A DNA stretch of 64,000 bases, from the NCBI RefSeq assembly GCF_014217625.1, contig NZ_CP043641.1:496001-560000 (forward strand). Direction: 5' to 3'. Within the stretch, counting starts at the first letter, position 1; every line of letters begins with the position of its first letter. The notes below the pieces were generated by a model. That model had not been told where the DNA came from, searched no databases, and saw only the letters and a list, made by a program, of their open reading frames with translations. The position numbers and the translations under genes are program-made. The DNA comes from Leifsonia shinshuensis. GTDB lineage: Bacteria; Actinomycetota; Actinomycetes; Actinomycetales; Microbacteriaceae. Below are positions 9,787 through 18,321 of the stretch, piece after piece.

Positions 9787-10629
9787 GCGCGGACCGAGGA
9801 CACCGGCGAGGAAGCGCGGGCGCTCCACGTGTCCGAAGTGCCCGGTCCGCGACAGCGTCAGCGCCGAGAAGCGCGGGATGATCGCCGCCAGCCTCGCGTC
9901 GTCGTCGGCGCCCACGAACACGTCGTGGTCGCCATGCACGGCCAGGACGGGGCAGCGGACACGCGCCCAGCGCTCGGCCGCCGGATAACGCAAGGCGCAT
10001 GCGACGGCGCGCACGAACGCGGCGGGCCGGAGGTCGCGGGCGAGCTCGTGCACGGTGAGCGGCTGCGGCAGCGCGAAAAGCGGAGCCAGCAGCGCGCCGA
10101 GGAGTCCGGACCTCTCGAGCGCGCGGACGAAGGGGGCCGCGGCGGGGCCGGAGGCCGCGAGCGCCCGCATCCCGGCCAGCAGCAGCGCGAGCCCCGGGAA
10201 GGCGCGCAGCAGGCCGAACCGTCCCAGGCGGTCGCCGCGACCGCCGAGGGTGGTGGCCGAGACGAGCAGCAGGGACTCGGTCGCCGCTGGCTCCTGGGCG
10301 GCGAGCTCCAGGGCGACGAAGCCGCCCATCGAGTGGCCGACGACGCGCCAGCGCTCGTAGCCGAGCCCGCGCGCCGTCGCCGCCACCGCCCGCGCGAGAG
10401 ACGCCGCGTCGAGAGTGCTCACGTCGGCGGGCGAGTCGCCCCAGCCCGGGAGGTCGGGCACGACCAGGTCGTCCAGCGCGTCGGCGCCGCCTGCCGCCTC
10501 GATCGCCGGCAGCCAGGTCGTCCACGAGCCGGCCGCCCCGTGCAGGAGGATCGTCGCTGTCCGTCCGGTGCGCCCCGTGTGCCGCACCACCACGGGTCCG
10601 GCCGGTGTCGCAATCGTCGAGGTTTCCAC
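9784..10629 (-). CDS. Alpha/beta-fold hydrolase
   Basis: 281 residues. The oxyanion region LLHGAAGSW, the nucleophile elbow GHSMGG (near residue 100), the acid-containing AVHGDHDVFVG and the catalytic His in GHFGHVERP give a complete Ser-Asp-His triad. It is cytoplasmic, since no signal peptide is seen. Substrate unknown. The GTG start at 10629 lies 38 bases from the divergent phosphoketolase start. No TAnnnT hexamer or strong ribosome binding site is obvious upstream, so its promoter is unresolved. Confidence 0.88.
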   Translation of the reverse strand: METSTIATPAGPVVVRHTGRTGRTATILLHGAAGSWTTWLPAIEAAGGADALDDLVVPDLPGWGDSPADVSTLDAASLARAVAATARGLGYERWRVVGHSMGGFVALELAAQEPAATESLLLVSATTLGGRGDRLGRFGLLRAFPGLALLLAGMRALAASGPAAAPFVRALERSGLLGALLAPLFALPQPLTVHELARDLRPAAFVRAVACALRYPAAERWARVRCPVLAVHGDHDVFVGADDDARLAAIIPRFSALTLSRTGHFGHVERPRFLAGVLGPR

Positions 10630-10655
10630 CCCTGTTGTTCGGAGCGGACCGCTCG

Positions 10656-10661
10656 TAGGAT
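10656..10661 (+). promoter_or_regulatory. -10 element TAGGAT for xfp
   Basis: TAGGAT ends 6 bases before the GTG at 10668, giving leaderless geometry. Confidence 0.55.
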
Positions 10662-10667
10662 TCCCGC

Positions 10668-13103
10668 GTGAGCGAGACGTCGAACGAAGCCACCCTCTCC
10701 GACCAAGAACTCGACCAGCTCGACGCCTGGTGGCGTGCGGCCAACTACCTGTCCGTCGGTCAGATCTACCTCCTCGACAACCCGCTGCTGCGTCGCCCGC
10801 TCTCGCGCGACGACATCAAGCCGCGCCTGCTCGGGCACTGGGGGACCACTCCCGGCCTGAACTTCATCTACGCGCACCTCAACCGCGCGATCCGGCAGCG
10901 CGACCTCGACACCATCTTCGTGGCCGGCCCCGGGCACGGCGGTCCCGGCGTCGTCGCCGGGGCGTACCTCGACGGCACGTACAGCGAGATCTACAGCGGC
11001 ATCGACCGGACGGAGGACGGTCTGCGGAAGCTGTTCCGGCAGTTCTCGTTCCCCGGCGGCATCCCGTCGCACGCCGCTCCCGAGACCCCGGGCAGCATCC
11101 ACGAGGGCGGCGAGCTCGGCTATTCGCTGTCGCACGCGTACGGTGCCGCCTTCGACAACCCGAAGCTGCTCGTCGCGGCCGTGGTGGGCGACGGCGAGGC
11201 CGAGACCGGGCCGCTCGCGACGGCGTGGCACTCGAACAAGTTCCTGAACCCGAAGGCGGACGGCGTCGTCCTGCCGATCCTGCACCTCAACGGCTACAAG
11301 ATCGCCAACCCGACGGTGCTCGCACGCATCCCGGAGGCCGAGCTGCTGGAGCTGATGCGCGGCTACGGCTACACGCCCTACCTGGTCTCCGGCGGCTTCG
11401 ACGGCGAGGACCCGCGCGAAGTGCACCAGCGGATGGCGGCGACGCTGGACGACATCCTCGACCGGATCGCCGAGATCAAGGCGGCCGCGGAGTCCGGCGA
11501 CCTGATCGACCGTCCCGCGTGGCCGATGCTCATCCTCCGCACGCCCAAGGGCTGGACCTGCCCGAAGGAGATCGACGGCCACCCCGCCGAGAACAACTGG
11601 CGCTCGCATCAGGTTCCGCTCGCCGACGCCCGCGACACCGAGGCGCACACGCGGCTGCTGGAGGACTGGCTGCTGTCCTACCGGCCGGAGGAGCTGTTCG
11701 ACGACGCCGGCGCACCCATCCCGCTCATCGCCTCGCACGCGCCGGAGGGCGACCGGCGGATGAGCGCCAACCCGGTCGCGAACGGCGGCCTCCTGCGCCA
11801 GGACCTGCGGCTGCCCGACTTCCGCGACTACGCCGTCGACGTGCCGGCTCCGGGGGAGACCGTGGCCGAGGCCACGCGCGTGCTCGGCGGCTGGCTGCGC
11901 GACGTGATGGCGCAGAACCCGGACGACTTCCGGCTGTTCGGCCCGGACGAGACGGCCTCCAACCGGCTGCAGGACGTCTTCGAGGTCACCGGCAAGCAGT
12001 GGAACGCCGAGTACTGGCCGATCGACTCCGACAACCACCTCGCGCCGAGCGGCCGGGTGATGGAGGTGCTGAGCGAGCACCAGTGCCAGGGCTGGCTGGA
12101 GGGCTACCTGCTGACCGGACGCCACGGCGTGCTGACCTCGTACGAGGCGTTCATCCACATCGTCGACTCGATGTTCAACCAGCACGCCAAGTGGTTGAAG
12201 AGCTCGCGCGCCATCCCGTGGCGCAGCCCGATCGCGTCGCTGAACTACCTGCTCAGCTCGCACGTCTGGCGGCAGGACCACAACGGCGCCTCCCACCAGG
12301 ACCCGGGGTTCATCGACCACGTCGTCAACAAGAAGGCCGACGTCGTGCGGGTCTACCTGCCGTTCGACGCCAACACGCTGCTGTCGACGTACGACCACTG
12401 CCTCCGCTCGGTCGACTACGTGAACGTGGTGGTGGCGGGCAAGCAGCCGTCGCCGAACTGGCTGAGCATGCGCGACGCGATCGCGCACTGCACGCGCGGC
12501 ATCGGCGTGTTCGACTGGGCCGGCACCGAGCGGGAGGGCGAGGAGCCCGACGTCGTGCTGGGCTGCGCCGGCGACATCCCGACGCTGGAGGTGCTGGCCG
12601 CGGCCGACATCCTCCGCCGCCGGCTGCCCGACCTGGCGGTGCGGGTCGTGAACGTGGTCGACCTGATGCGGCTGCAGAGCGAGGGCGAGCACCCGCACGG
12701 GCTGAACGACCGCGAGTACGACGCGCTGTTCACCACGGACAAGCCGGTCATCTTCGCCTACCACGGCTACCCCTGGCTGATCCACCGGCTCACCTACCGC
12801 CGGGCCGGCCACGACAACCTCCACGTGCGCGGCTACAAGGAGGAGGGCACGACGACGACGCCGTTCGACATGGTCATGCTCAACGACCTCGACCGCTACC
12901 ACCTGGTCATCGACGTGCTCGACCGCGTGCCGGGGCTGGCGGCGCGGGAGGCGGCGTTCCGTCAGGAGATGGTGGACGCGCGCCTGCACGCGCGGCAGTA
13001 CACGCGCGACCACGGCGAGGACATCCCCGCCGTCGCCGAGTGGCGCTGGGGCGGCGGCACGCGAAGCACGCGCATCGACACCACCGGCGGCGACAACGAC
13101 TGA
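10668..13103 (+). CDS. xfp: Phosphoketolase (xylulose-5-P / fructose-6-P)
   Basis: 811 residues, about normal for the family. It is a thiamine-diphosphate enzyme that cleaves xylulose 5-phosphate (and often fructose 6-phosphate) with phosphate to acetyl phosphate plus a shortened sugar phosphate. Visible features are the N-terminal [18 protein letters not shown] signature, the AGPGHGGPG loop, the ThDP-Mg motif GDGEAETG at residues 174-181 and the C-terminal [10 protein letters not shown] and [15 protein letters not shown] blocks. No acetate kinase or phosphotransacetylase gene lies next to it here. It is a single-gene unit with its own promoter and a strong downstream hairpin. Confidence 0.96.
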   Translation: MSETSNEATLSDQELDQLDAWWRAANYLSVGQIYLLDNPLLRRPLSRDDIKPRLLGHWGTTPGLNFIYAHLNRAIRQRDLDTIFVAGPGHGGPGVVAGAYLDGTYSEIYSGIDRTEDGLRKLFRQFSFPGGIPSHAAPETPGSIHEGGELGYSLSHAYGAAFDNPKLLVAAVVGDGEAETGPLATAWHSNKFLNPKADGVVLPILHLNGYKIANPTVLARIPEAELLELMRGYGYTPYLVSGGFDGEDPREVHQRMAATLDDILDRIAEIKAAAESGDLIDRPAWPMLILRTPKGWTCPKEIDGHPAENNWRSHQVPLADARDTEAHTRLLEDWLLSYRPEELFDDAGAPIPLIASHAPEGDRRMSANPVANGGLLRQDLRLPDFRDYAVDVPAPGETVAEATRVLGGWLRDVMAQNPDDFRLFGPDETASNRLQDVFEVTGKQWNAEYWPIDSDNHLAPSGRVMEVLSEHQCQGWLEGYLLTGRHGVLTSYEAFIHIVDSMFNQHAKWLKSSRAIPWRSPIASLNYLLSSHVWRQDHNGASHQDPGFIDHVVNKKADVVRVYLPFDANTLLSTYDHCLRSVDYVNVVVAGKQPSPNWLSMRDAIAHCTRGIGVFDWAGTEREGEEPDVVLGCAGDIPTLEVLAAADILRRRLPDLAVRVVNVVDLMRLQSEGEHPHGLNDREYDALFTTDKPVIFAYHGYPWLIHRLTYRRAGHDNLHVRGYKEEGTTTTPFDMVMLNDLDRYHLVIDVLDRVPGLAAREAAFRQEMVDARLHARQYTRDHGEDIPAVAEWRWGGGTRSTRIDTTGGDND

Positions 13104-13109
13104 CGCGAA

Positions 13110-13158
13110 GGGCACGTAAACGCCTCGAAAACGCGCCTTTAGGGGCGTTTACGTGCCC
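13110..13158. terminator. Bidirectional hairpin between xfp and the SGNH gene
   Basis: Perfect 15-bp arms GGGCACGTAAACGCC (13110-13124) and GGCGTTTACGTGCCC (13144-13158) around a 19-base loop, between two convergent genes. The loop repeats part of the arm sequence (ACGCGCC followed by TTTAGG), which suggests a mobile or amplified palindrome rather than a minimal terminator. Confidence 0.8.
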
Positions 13159-13165
13159 TCGGCGG

Positions 13166-13945
13166 TCAGAGGGGGTGGGCGGAGGCGGGGTCGACGACGG
13201 TCAGCTCCGCGATCTTCGCCACCCGCCCGTCGCCGGACGACCGCCCCGTGAGCCGCCGGCCGATCCAGGGCAGCACGTACCGGCGGTAGTAGTCCGCCGT
13301 GCGTCGCGACTGCTCGCCGGCGGGCGCGGCCTCCACCTCGTCGACGCCCCACTCGGCCGGCACCGGCACGTCGAGCGCGGTGAGCACGTTGCTGGCGACG
13401 CGGGCGTGGCCGAGCGCGTTCAGGTGGAGGCGGTCGGGGGACCAGTAGCGGATGTCCTCCAGGGACTCGTCCGCCCAGTTGTCGACGAACAGCACGCCGT
13501 CGCGGGGCAGCAGGGCGCGCACCGCGACCGCCAGCTCGTCGCCGCGCTTGCGCAGCAGCCCGCCCATCGGCAGGTGGCGGCTCGGGTTGGCGCCGCTCAG
13601 CAGCAGCATCGTGCTGCCGGAGGCCGCCACCCGGTCCGCGGCGTCGATGAGCTGCGTCGCCACCGAGGCGATGGTGACGCGCGGGCGCATGATGTCGTTG
13701 CCGCCGCCGTTGAGGCTCACCAGCTGCGGGTGCTGCGCGATGGCCGGGTCCAGTTGCTCGGTGAGGATGGGGGTGAGCTTCCGGCCGCGGATCGCCAGGT
13801 TCGCGTAGTACACCGGCGACGGCGACGCGAGCGCCAGCCCGAGCGCGACGAAGTCGGCCCAGCCGCGCTGCCGGCCGTCCGGGAGGTCGTCGCCGACCCC
13901 CTCCGTGAAGCTGTCGCCGATCGCGATGAAACTGGAGTAGCCCAT
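13166..13945 (-). CDS. SGNH/GDSL hydrolase
   Basis: 259 residues. Block I GDSFTEG (nucleophile Ser near residue 12), block III GGGND and block V DRLHLNALGH with the catalytic Asp and His are all present, so it should be an active esterase, lipase or acyl hydrolase. There is no signal peptide, so it is probably cytoplasmic. The C-terminal 60 residues, rich in Arg and Pro, extend past the SGNH core. It is divergent from the VOC gene with 36 bases between the start codons, and each start has its own -10 element. Confidence 0.92.
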   Translation of the reverse strand: MGYSSFIAIGDSFTEGVGDDLPDGRQRGWADFVALGLALASPSPVYYANLAIRGRKLTPILTEQLDPAIAQHPQLVSLNGGGNDIMRPRVTIASVATQLIDAADRVAASGSTMLLLSGANPSRHLPMGGLLRKRGDELAVAVRALLPRDGVLFVDNWADESLEDIRYWSPDRLHLNALGHARVASNVLTALDVPVPAEWGVDEVEAAPAGEQSRRTADYYRRYVLPWIGRRLTGRSSGDGRVAKIAELTVVDPASAHPL

Positions 13946-13951
13946 CCCGCT

Positions 13952-13957
13952 ACGCTA
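13952..13957 (-). promoter_or_regulatory. -10 element TAGCGT for the SGNH gene
   Basis: On the minus strand TAGCGT ends 6 bases before the ATG at 13945. It faces the -10 of the divergent VOC gene, so both promoters are packed into 36 bases. Confidence 0.5.
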
Positions 13958-13968
13958 CCGCCCACGCG

Positions 13969-13974
13969 TAGCAT
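13969..13974 (+). promoter_or_regulatory. -10 element TAGCAT that decides the VOC start
   Basis: TAGCAT ends 7 bases before the ATG at 13982. An alternative in-frame ATG at 13973 lies inside this hexamer, so a transcript starting downstream could not contain it. Confidence 0.5.
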
Positions 13975-13981
13975 GACCGCC

Positions 13982-14443
13982 ATGCAGAAGGTCAGAACGT
14001 TCCTCTGGTACGACGGCCAGGCCGAAGCGGCGACCAGCCACTACGTCTCGCTCGTCCCGGACTCCCGCATCCTCAGCGTCGACCGGCTCGGCGAAGGAGA
14101 CAGCATCGTGCTGGTGACCTTCGAGCTGGGCGGGATCGAGTACGTCGCGCTGGACGGCGGCCCGCTGTACTCCTTCACGGAGGCGGCATCCATCATGGTG
14201 GTCTGCGACGACCAGGAGGAGGTCGACCGGCTCTGGGACGGCCTCACCGCGGACGGCGGCGAGCCGGGTCCGTGCGGCTGGCTGAAGGACCGCTGGGGGC
14301 TGAGCTGGCAGATCGTGCCGCGCGCCCTGCTGGAGCTGCAGCAGGATCCCGACCGCGAGCGCGCCGGTCGCGCGAACGCGGCCATGCTCACCATGGGGAA
14401 GATCGACATCGCCGCGCTGTACGCGGCGGCCGACGCCGGCTGA
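13982..14443 (+). CDS. VOC-superfamily protein, PhnB-like
   Basis: 153 residues. The N-terminus MQKVRTFLWYDGQAEAA and the later segments around GIEYVALDGG and DRWGLSWQIVP are typical of the PhnB/3-demethylubiquinone-methyltransferase-like branch of the vicinal oxygen chelate fold, usually a homodimer. The reaction is unknown; these proteins are often annotated as glyoxalase-related without evidence. The start is placed at 13982 because the family starts with MQKI-like sequence and because the other ATG (13973) sits inside the putative -10. Confidence 0.85.
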   Translation: MQKVRTFLWYDGQAEAATSHYVSLVPDSRILSVDRLGEGDSIVLVTFELGGIEYVALDGGPLYSFTEAASIMVVCDDQEEVDRLWDGLTADGGEPGPCGWLKDRWGLSWQIVPRALLELQQDPDRERAGRANAAMLTMGKIDIAALYAAADAG

Positions 14444-14457
14444 CTGCTGCTCAGCCG
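14437..14457. terminator. Small hairpin holding both convergent stop codons
   Basis: CGGCTGA (14437-14443) and TCAGCCG (14451-14457) form a perfect 7-bp inverted repeat with a 7-base loop. The arms contain the TGA of the VOC gene and, on the other strand, the TGA of the facing gene. It may be a weak bidirectional terminator. Confidence 0.4.
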
Positions 14458-15404
14458 CGTGCGATCAGCGCCTGCCAGGCGAGCAGGTGCTCGACGGTGA
14501 CGCCCGTGTAGCCCTGGAGGCCGCCGAACGCCGACCGCACCAGGGCCGTCTGCGCTTCAAGGGCCGTCGCCGAGTCGTCGCCGAACGTCGCGGCCGGGCC
14601 GCCGGCCACCTCCGGCGAGTCCGTCTCGACGCCGACGCTGAACGGCACCCGCGCGGCGGCCGCGGCGGTCGCCGCCGGCTTGGCCAGCGCGATGATCCCG
14701 TCGTCGCCGGCGGCGTGGTCGGAGAACGCGACGATGGCGACCGACTTCACGTGCGGGAGCAGGGTCCGGAACAGGGTGCTGCTGCCGTCGGGCGTCGGCT
14801 TGGCCTCCAGCCACCAGGGCAGGTCGGCCCCGACCGGCACGGAGCCGGCGGCGCGCGCCGCGGTGTCGTACATCGTGGCGAGCTGGTCCACGATGCCGGG
14901 GAGCTGGTCGTCGGTGGCGTTCACCCACGGCTCGACGTCGAACTGCACGGCGTCGAACGGCGCCGCCTTCAGAGCGGCGGTGGTCCAGGTGGCGGCGAGG
15001 TCCGGCTGCTGCGCCCACGCCGGGTCGCCGCCGAGCGCGCCGACCGTGGTCACGCCGGCGCGGTGCAGCGCGGTGACCGCGGAGCGGAGCCACGCGCCGA
15101 ACGGCCCCTGGTCGGCCGCCCACGGCACGGACAGGTAGACGGTGCGCAGCTTGTGCGCCGACGCGAAGGAAGCCAGGGCCTTCGGCTCGAACGCCGGCTG
15201 GCCGTCGCCGCGCGGGTCGACGGACGGGTCGATCGGGTTGCCCCACGCCCACATGCCGGTGATGGCGGACGGCGTGGAGGCGTTCGTGAGCGTCACAGCG
15301 TTCGCCGGAGTTGAGACCAGCCCGGCCGCGCCGAGCCCGACCGCGCCGAGGGCGAGCACCAGCCCGGCCGCGATGAATCCTGCACCCGATCGTCGAGTTC
15401 GCAA
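14451..15404 (-). CDS. Secreted protein with a glycosidase-like barrel
   Basis: 317 residues. A signal peptide is clear: MRTRR, then a hydrophobic stretch to about residue 30 and an Ala-Asn-Ala cleavage-like site near residue 36. The mature part alternates strand and helix in the manner of a TIM barrel and has FDAVQFDVEPW at about residue 150, a D-x-E pattern seen in GH18-like and GH25-like barrels, followed by a second acidic strand VGVETDSPE. No named family is recognised with certainty. The start codon is TTG, preceded by AAGGGG 7-8 bases upstream. It is probably exported by Sec. Confidence 0.7.
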   Translation of the reverse strand: MRTRRSGAGFIAAGLVLALGAVGLGAAGLVSTPANAVTLTNASTPSAITGMWAWGNPIDPSVDPRGDGQPAFEPKALASFASAHKLRTVYLSVPWAADQGPFGAWLRSAVTALHRAGVTTVGALGGDPAWAQQPDLAATWTTAALKAAPFDAVQFDVEPWVNATDDQLPGIVDQLATMYDTAARAAGSVPVGADLPWWLEAKPTPDGSSTLFRTLLPHVKSVAIVAFSDHAAGDDGIIALAKPAATAAAAARVPFSVGVETDSPEVAGGPAATFGDDSATALEAQTALVRSAFGGLQGYTGVTVEHLLAWQALIARG

Positions 15405-15543
15405 AGCACACCCCTTCCATGGGACCGGACGGTTCCGTCACGGCCTGTGCTGCGGAATTCGGGTGTACCGCACAGCGATCCTCCCATATCCAGGGATATC
15501 GACCAGAGCCGCGTTCGGGGTACACGGGGCCCAGCGTCGCGTG

Positions 15544-16563
15544 TCAGTCGCGCCACCCCAACTCGCGCCCCACTCCGACCACTGCCTCCAGCAGCCGCGC
15601 GTTGAAGTCCACGCCGAGCTGGTTCGGCACGGTCACGAGGACCGTGTCCGCCATCCGCACCGCCTCGTCCTGCGCCAGTTCGGCGACCAGCTTCTCCGGC
15701 TCGCCGATGTAGGAGCGGCCGAAGCGGGCGATCCCGCCGTCCAGGTGGCCGACCTGGTCGCGGCCCTCCACCTGCGCCCGGGCGCCGAAGTAGCGGCGGG
15801 ACTCATCGTCCACGATCGGGATGACGCTGCGGCTGACGCTCACCCGCGGTTCGCGCTCCCAGCCCATCTCGGCCCACGTATCGCGGAAGCGCTGGATCTG
15901 CTCGGCCTGGAGCTTGTCGAACGCCTCGCCGGTGTCCTCGGTGAGCAGGGTGGAGGACATCAGGTTCATGCCCTGCTCGGCCGTCCACTCCGCCGTCGCG
16001 CGCGTGCCGGCGCCCCACCAGATCCGGTCGGGAAGGGTCGGCGACAGCGGCTGGACGGACAGGCCGCCGCTGGTGCCGGTCATCCGCGGGTCGGCGTTCG
16101 CCATGGCCTCGCCGGCGATCGCCGCTCGGAAGATCGCGGTGTGCCGGCGGGCCATGTCCGCGTCCGACTCGCCCTCGCCCGGAACGTAGCCGAACGACTC
16201 GTAGCCGGCGAGCGCCGTCTCCGGTGATCCGCGGCTGACGCCGAGCTGGAGGCGCTCGCCGCTGATCAGGTCGGCCGCAGCCGCTGACTCCGCCATGTAC
16301 AGCGGGTTCTCGTACCGCATGTCGATGACGCCGGTGCCGATCTCGATGCGCGAGGTGCGCGCGCCGATCGCGGCGAGCAGCGGGAACGGGGAGGCCAGCT
16401 GCGGCGCGAAGTGGTGCACCCGGACGAACGCGCCGTCGGCCCCCACCTCCTCCGCGGCGACCGCGAGCTCCACCGTCTGCAGGAGGGCGTCGGCGGCCGT
16501 CCGCACGACGGAGCCGGGGACGGCCTGGTAGTGGCCGAAGCTGAGGAAGCCGATGCGTTTCAC
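15544..16563 (-). CDS. LLM-class flavin-dependent oxidoreductase
   Basis: 339 residues. It has the bacterial-luciferase barrel pattern: a start strand IGFLSFGHYQ, VRVHHFAPQLASPFPLLAAIGARTSRIEIGTGVIDMRYENP, and the LISGERLQLGVSRGSP block typical of the alkanal/LLM group. Such proteins use reduced FMN or F420; the cofactor and substrate are not determined here. The GTG start at 16563 is followed by the conserved MKRIGFLSFG. It reads in the same direction as the alpha/beta hydrolase 42 bases upstream, so both may be cotranscribed. Confidence 0.9.
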   Translation of the reverse strand: MKRIGFLSFGHYQAVPGSVVRTAADALLQTVELAVAAEEVGADGAFVRVHHFAPQLASPFPLLAAIGARTSRIEIGTGVIDMRYENPLYMAESAAAADLISGERLQLGVSRGSPETALAGYESFGYVPGEGESDADMARRHTAIFRAAIAGEAMANADPRMTGTSGGLSVQPLSPTLPDRIWWGAGTRATAEWTAEQGMNLMSSTLLTEDTGEAFDKLQAEQIQRFRDTWAEMGWEREPRVSVSRSVIPIVDDESRRYFGARAQVEGRDQVGHLDGGIARFGRSYIGEPEKLVAELAQDEAVRMADTVLVTVPNQLGVDFNARLLEAVVGVGRELGWRD

Positions 16564-16605
16564 AGTGAGGGCAAGCCGTGCGGCCCGCGCGGTATTCCGC
16601 GCCGG

Positions 16606-17406
16606 CTAGTCCTGCAGTCCCTGCTGCCCGAGCCAGACCAGGATCTCGGTGGCGACGTCGCGCCAGCCGTGGTCGATGACGAGCGAGTGGCCGCGGTCGC
16701 GGAAGGTGATCAGCTCGGTCACCGCGTTGGAGTCGCGGTACAGCTTGAGCGTGGCGTCCGTCGTGACCTCCGGAACGGTGTTGTCCTCGCCGCCGGCGAT
16801 CAGCAGCAGCGGGCCGCGGTCCTCGTTCTTGGTGTCGACGGCCGCCTGCGAGTGGACGCTGAAGTTCGCCCCCGCCGCCTGGAAGATCGGGCGGACGGTG
16901 GACGGCACGGTCCAGCGGTCGAACAGCTCCTTGGCCTCCTCGTCGGTGAGCTGGTTCGCGAAGCCGAACTTGAACTGGTCCTCGGTGAGCGCGATCGGCT
17001 TGTGGATGTTGGCCGGGTTGTCGAGCACCGGGAACGACGACTTCAGCTGGCGGAACGGCAGCGGCAGCACTCCCTTGATCTGCGCCGGGTCGATCGCGAC
17101 GCCCGCGTTGCCGTAGCCCTCGCCGATCAGCTTCTCGGTGACGAGACCGCCGAACGAGTGCCCGATGATGACCGGGGGCACGTCCATCGCCTCGATGATC
17201 TTCGCGAAGTGCTCCGTGACGTCGTCGATGCCGAAGTTCGCCACATCGTCCGGATTCGCGCGGGTGTCGGCCACGGTGTCCTTCTCGCCGGGCCACAGGG
17301 GTGCGACGGGGGCGTAGCCCTCCGCCGTGAAGAGGTCGATCCAGGGCTGCCAGCTGCTCGCGTGGAGCCAGAGGCCGTGGATGAAGATCACCGGTTGATT
17401 CGCCAT
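16606..17406 (-). CDS. Alpha/beta-fold hydrolase
   Basis: 266 residues. HGLWLHASSW supplies the oxyanion loop, GHSFGG (near residue 102) the serine nucleophile, and DRGHSLVIDHGW the catalytic His; an Asp lies in the LLIAGGEDNTVP strand. Probably cytoplasmic and active, substrate unknown. A TACCCT hexamer lies 7 bases upstream of the ATG. The neighbouring flavin-dependent oxidoreductase downstream may act in the same pathway, but that rests on adjacency only. Confidence 0.9.
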   Translation of the reverse strand: MANQPVIFIHGLWLHASSWQPWIDLFTAEGYAPVAPLWPGEKDTVADTRANPDDVANFGIDDVTEHFAKIIEAMDVPPVIIGHSFGGLVTEKLIGEGYGNAGVAIDPAQIKGVLPLPFRQLKSSFPVLDNPANIHKPIALTEDQFKFGFANQLTDEEAKELFDRWTVPSTVRPIFQAAGANFSVHSQAAVDTKNEDRGPLLLIAGGEDNTVPEVTTDATLKLYRDSNAVTELITFRDRGHSLVIDHGWRDVATEILVWLGQQGLQD

Positions 17407-17413
17407 GGCGCAC

Positions 17414-17419
17414 AGGGTA
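17414..17419 (-). promoter_or_regulatory. -10 element TACCCT for the alpha/beta hydrolase
   Basis: On the minus strand TACCCT ends 7 bases before the ATG at 17406, giving leaderless geometry. Confidence 0.45.
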
Positions 17420-17470
17420 TTGCTCAGGAGGCCGCACGGCCAGACCCTGACGGGCGGCCACCGCGCCGGG

Positions 17471-17476
17471 TAGCCT
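17471..17476 (+). promoter_or_regulatory. -10 element TAGCCT for the MBL-fold gene
   Basis: TAGCCT ends 7 bases before the ATG at 17484. It lies back to back with the promoter of the divergent hydrolase. Confidence 0.5.
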
Positions 17477-17483
17477 GACCGGC

Positions 17484-18308
17484 ATGGCCGACTGGTTGTG
17501 CGCGACGTGCGCCGTGGAGACGACCCCGATCGTGACGGACGCGGGGGAGGAGCCGCCGGCCTCCTGCCCGATCTGCGAGGACGAGCGCCAGTACGTCCCG
17601 CCGACGGGCCAGCGCTGGACCACGCTGCAGCGCCTGCAGCGCGAGGGCGAGCACGTGACGGTGACGGAGCTGGAGCCCGGCCTCTACGGGCTGAGCAGCG
17701 AGCCGAAGGTGGGCATCGGCCAGCGCGCGCTGCTGCTGTGCACCCCGGACGGCAACCTGCTCTGGGACCCCACCGGCTACGTCGACGAGGCCGCCGCGAC
17801 CGCGGTGCAGGACCTCGGCGGCGCCGCCTTCATCGCCACCAGCCACCCGCACATGTACGGCGCGCAGACCTCCTGGTCGCGGATGCTCGGCGGCGTGCCG
17901 GTGCTGGTCCACGCGGCCGACCGGCACTGGGTGCAGCGCGAGGACCCTGCGCTGCAGGAGTGGAGCGGCGAGGAGGAGGTGCTGCCCGGTGTGCTGCTGC
18001 GCACGGTCGGCGGGCACTTCCCGGGCAGCGCGGTGGTGCACTGGGACCACGGCGTCGTCCTCAGCGGCGACACGATCTTCCCGGGGCCGTCGCAGAAGTG
18101 GGTGACGTTCCAGCGGAGCTTCCCCAACGACATCCCGCTGTCCGCCGCCGTGGTGCGCCGGGTCGCGGACCTGGTCTGCGACCGGCCGTTCGAGCGGATG
18201 TACGGCAACCTGGGCAACGTCATCCCGGTGGACGCCCGGGAGGCCGTGCGGCGGTCGGCCGAGCGGTACATCGGCTGGGTGAGCGGGGCGTTCGACCACC
18301 TGACCTGA
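17484..18308 (+). CDS. MBL-fold hydrolase with N-terminal zinc ribbon
   Basis: 274 residues. Residues 1-40 form a rubredoxin/zinc-ribbon-like knuckle pair (Cys6-x2-Cys9 and Cys28-x2-Cys31). A metallo-beta-lactamase domain follows. Its first metal motif reads HPHMYG (His121, His123), so the Asp-His of the canonical HxHxDH is missing; His178 in GGHFPGS and Asp196 in SGDTIF are kept. This suggests one metal site or altered chemistry. Homologues with this architecture occur widely in actinobacteria, function unknown as far as can be told. It converges on the thioredoxin gene. Confidence 0.85.
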   Translation: MADWLCATCAVETTPIVTDAGEEPPASCPICEDERQYVPPTGQRWTTLQRLQREGEHVTVTELEPGLYGLSSEPKVGIGQRALLLCTPDGNLLWDPTGYVDEAAATAVQDLGGAAFIATSHPHMYGAQTSWSRMLGGVPVLVHAADRHWVQREDPALQEWSGEEEVLPGVLLRTVGGHFPGSAVVHWDHGVVLSGDTIFPGPSQKWVTFQRSFPNDIPLSAAVVRRVADLVCDRPFERMYGNLGNVIPVDAREAVRRSAERYIGWVSGAFDHLT

Positions 18309-18321
18309 GCGCGGGACTCAG
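18305..18321. terminator. Small hairpin across convergent stop codons
   Basis: CTGAG (18305-18309) and CTCAG (18317-18321) form a 5-bp inverted repeat that contains the stop codons of the MBL-fold gene and the thioredoxin gene. It repeats the arrangement seen at 14437-14457. Weak on its own. Confidence 0.3.

Noticed and set aside
10419-13115. An 898-codon minus-strand frame opposite xfp
   Set aside because: Same GC-driven shadow effect; no recognisable domain, and xfp is certain.
13973-13981. Upstream ATG for the VOC gene
   Set aside because: It lies inside the TAGCAT -10 hexamer and adds three residues that the PhnB family does not have.
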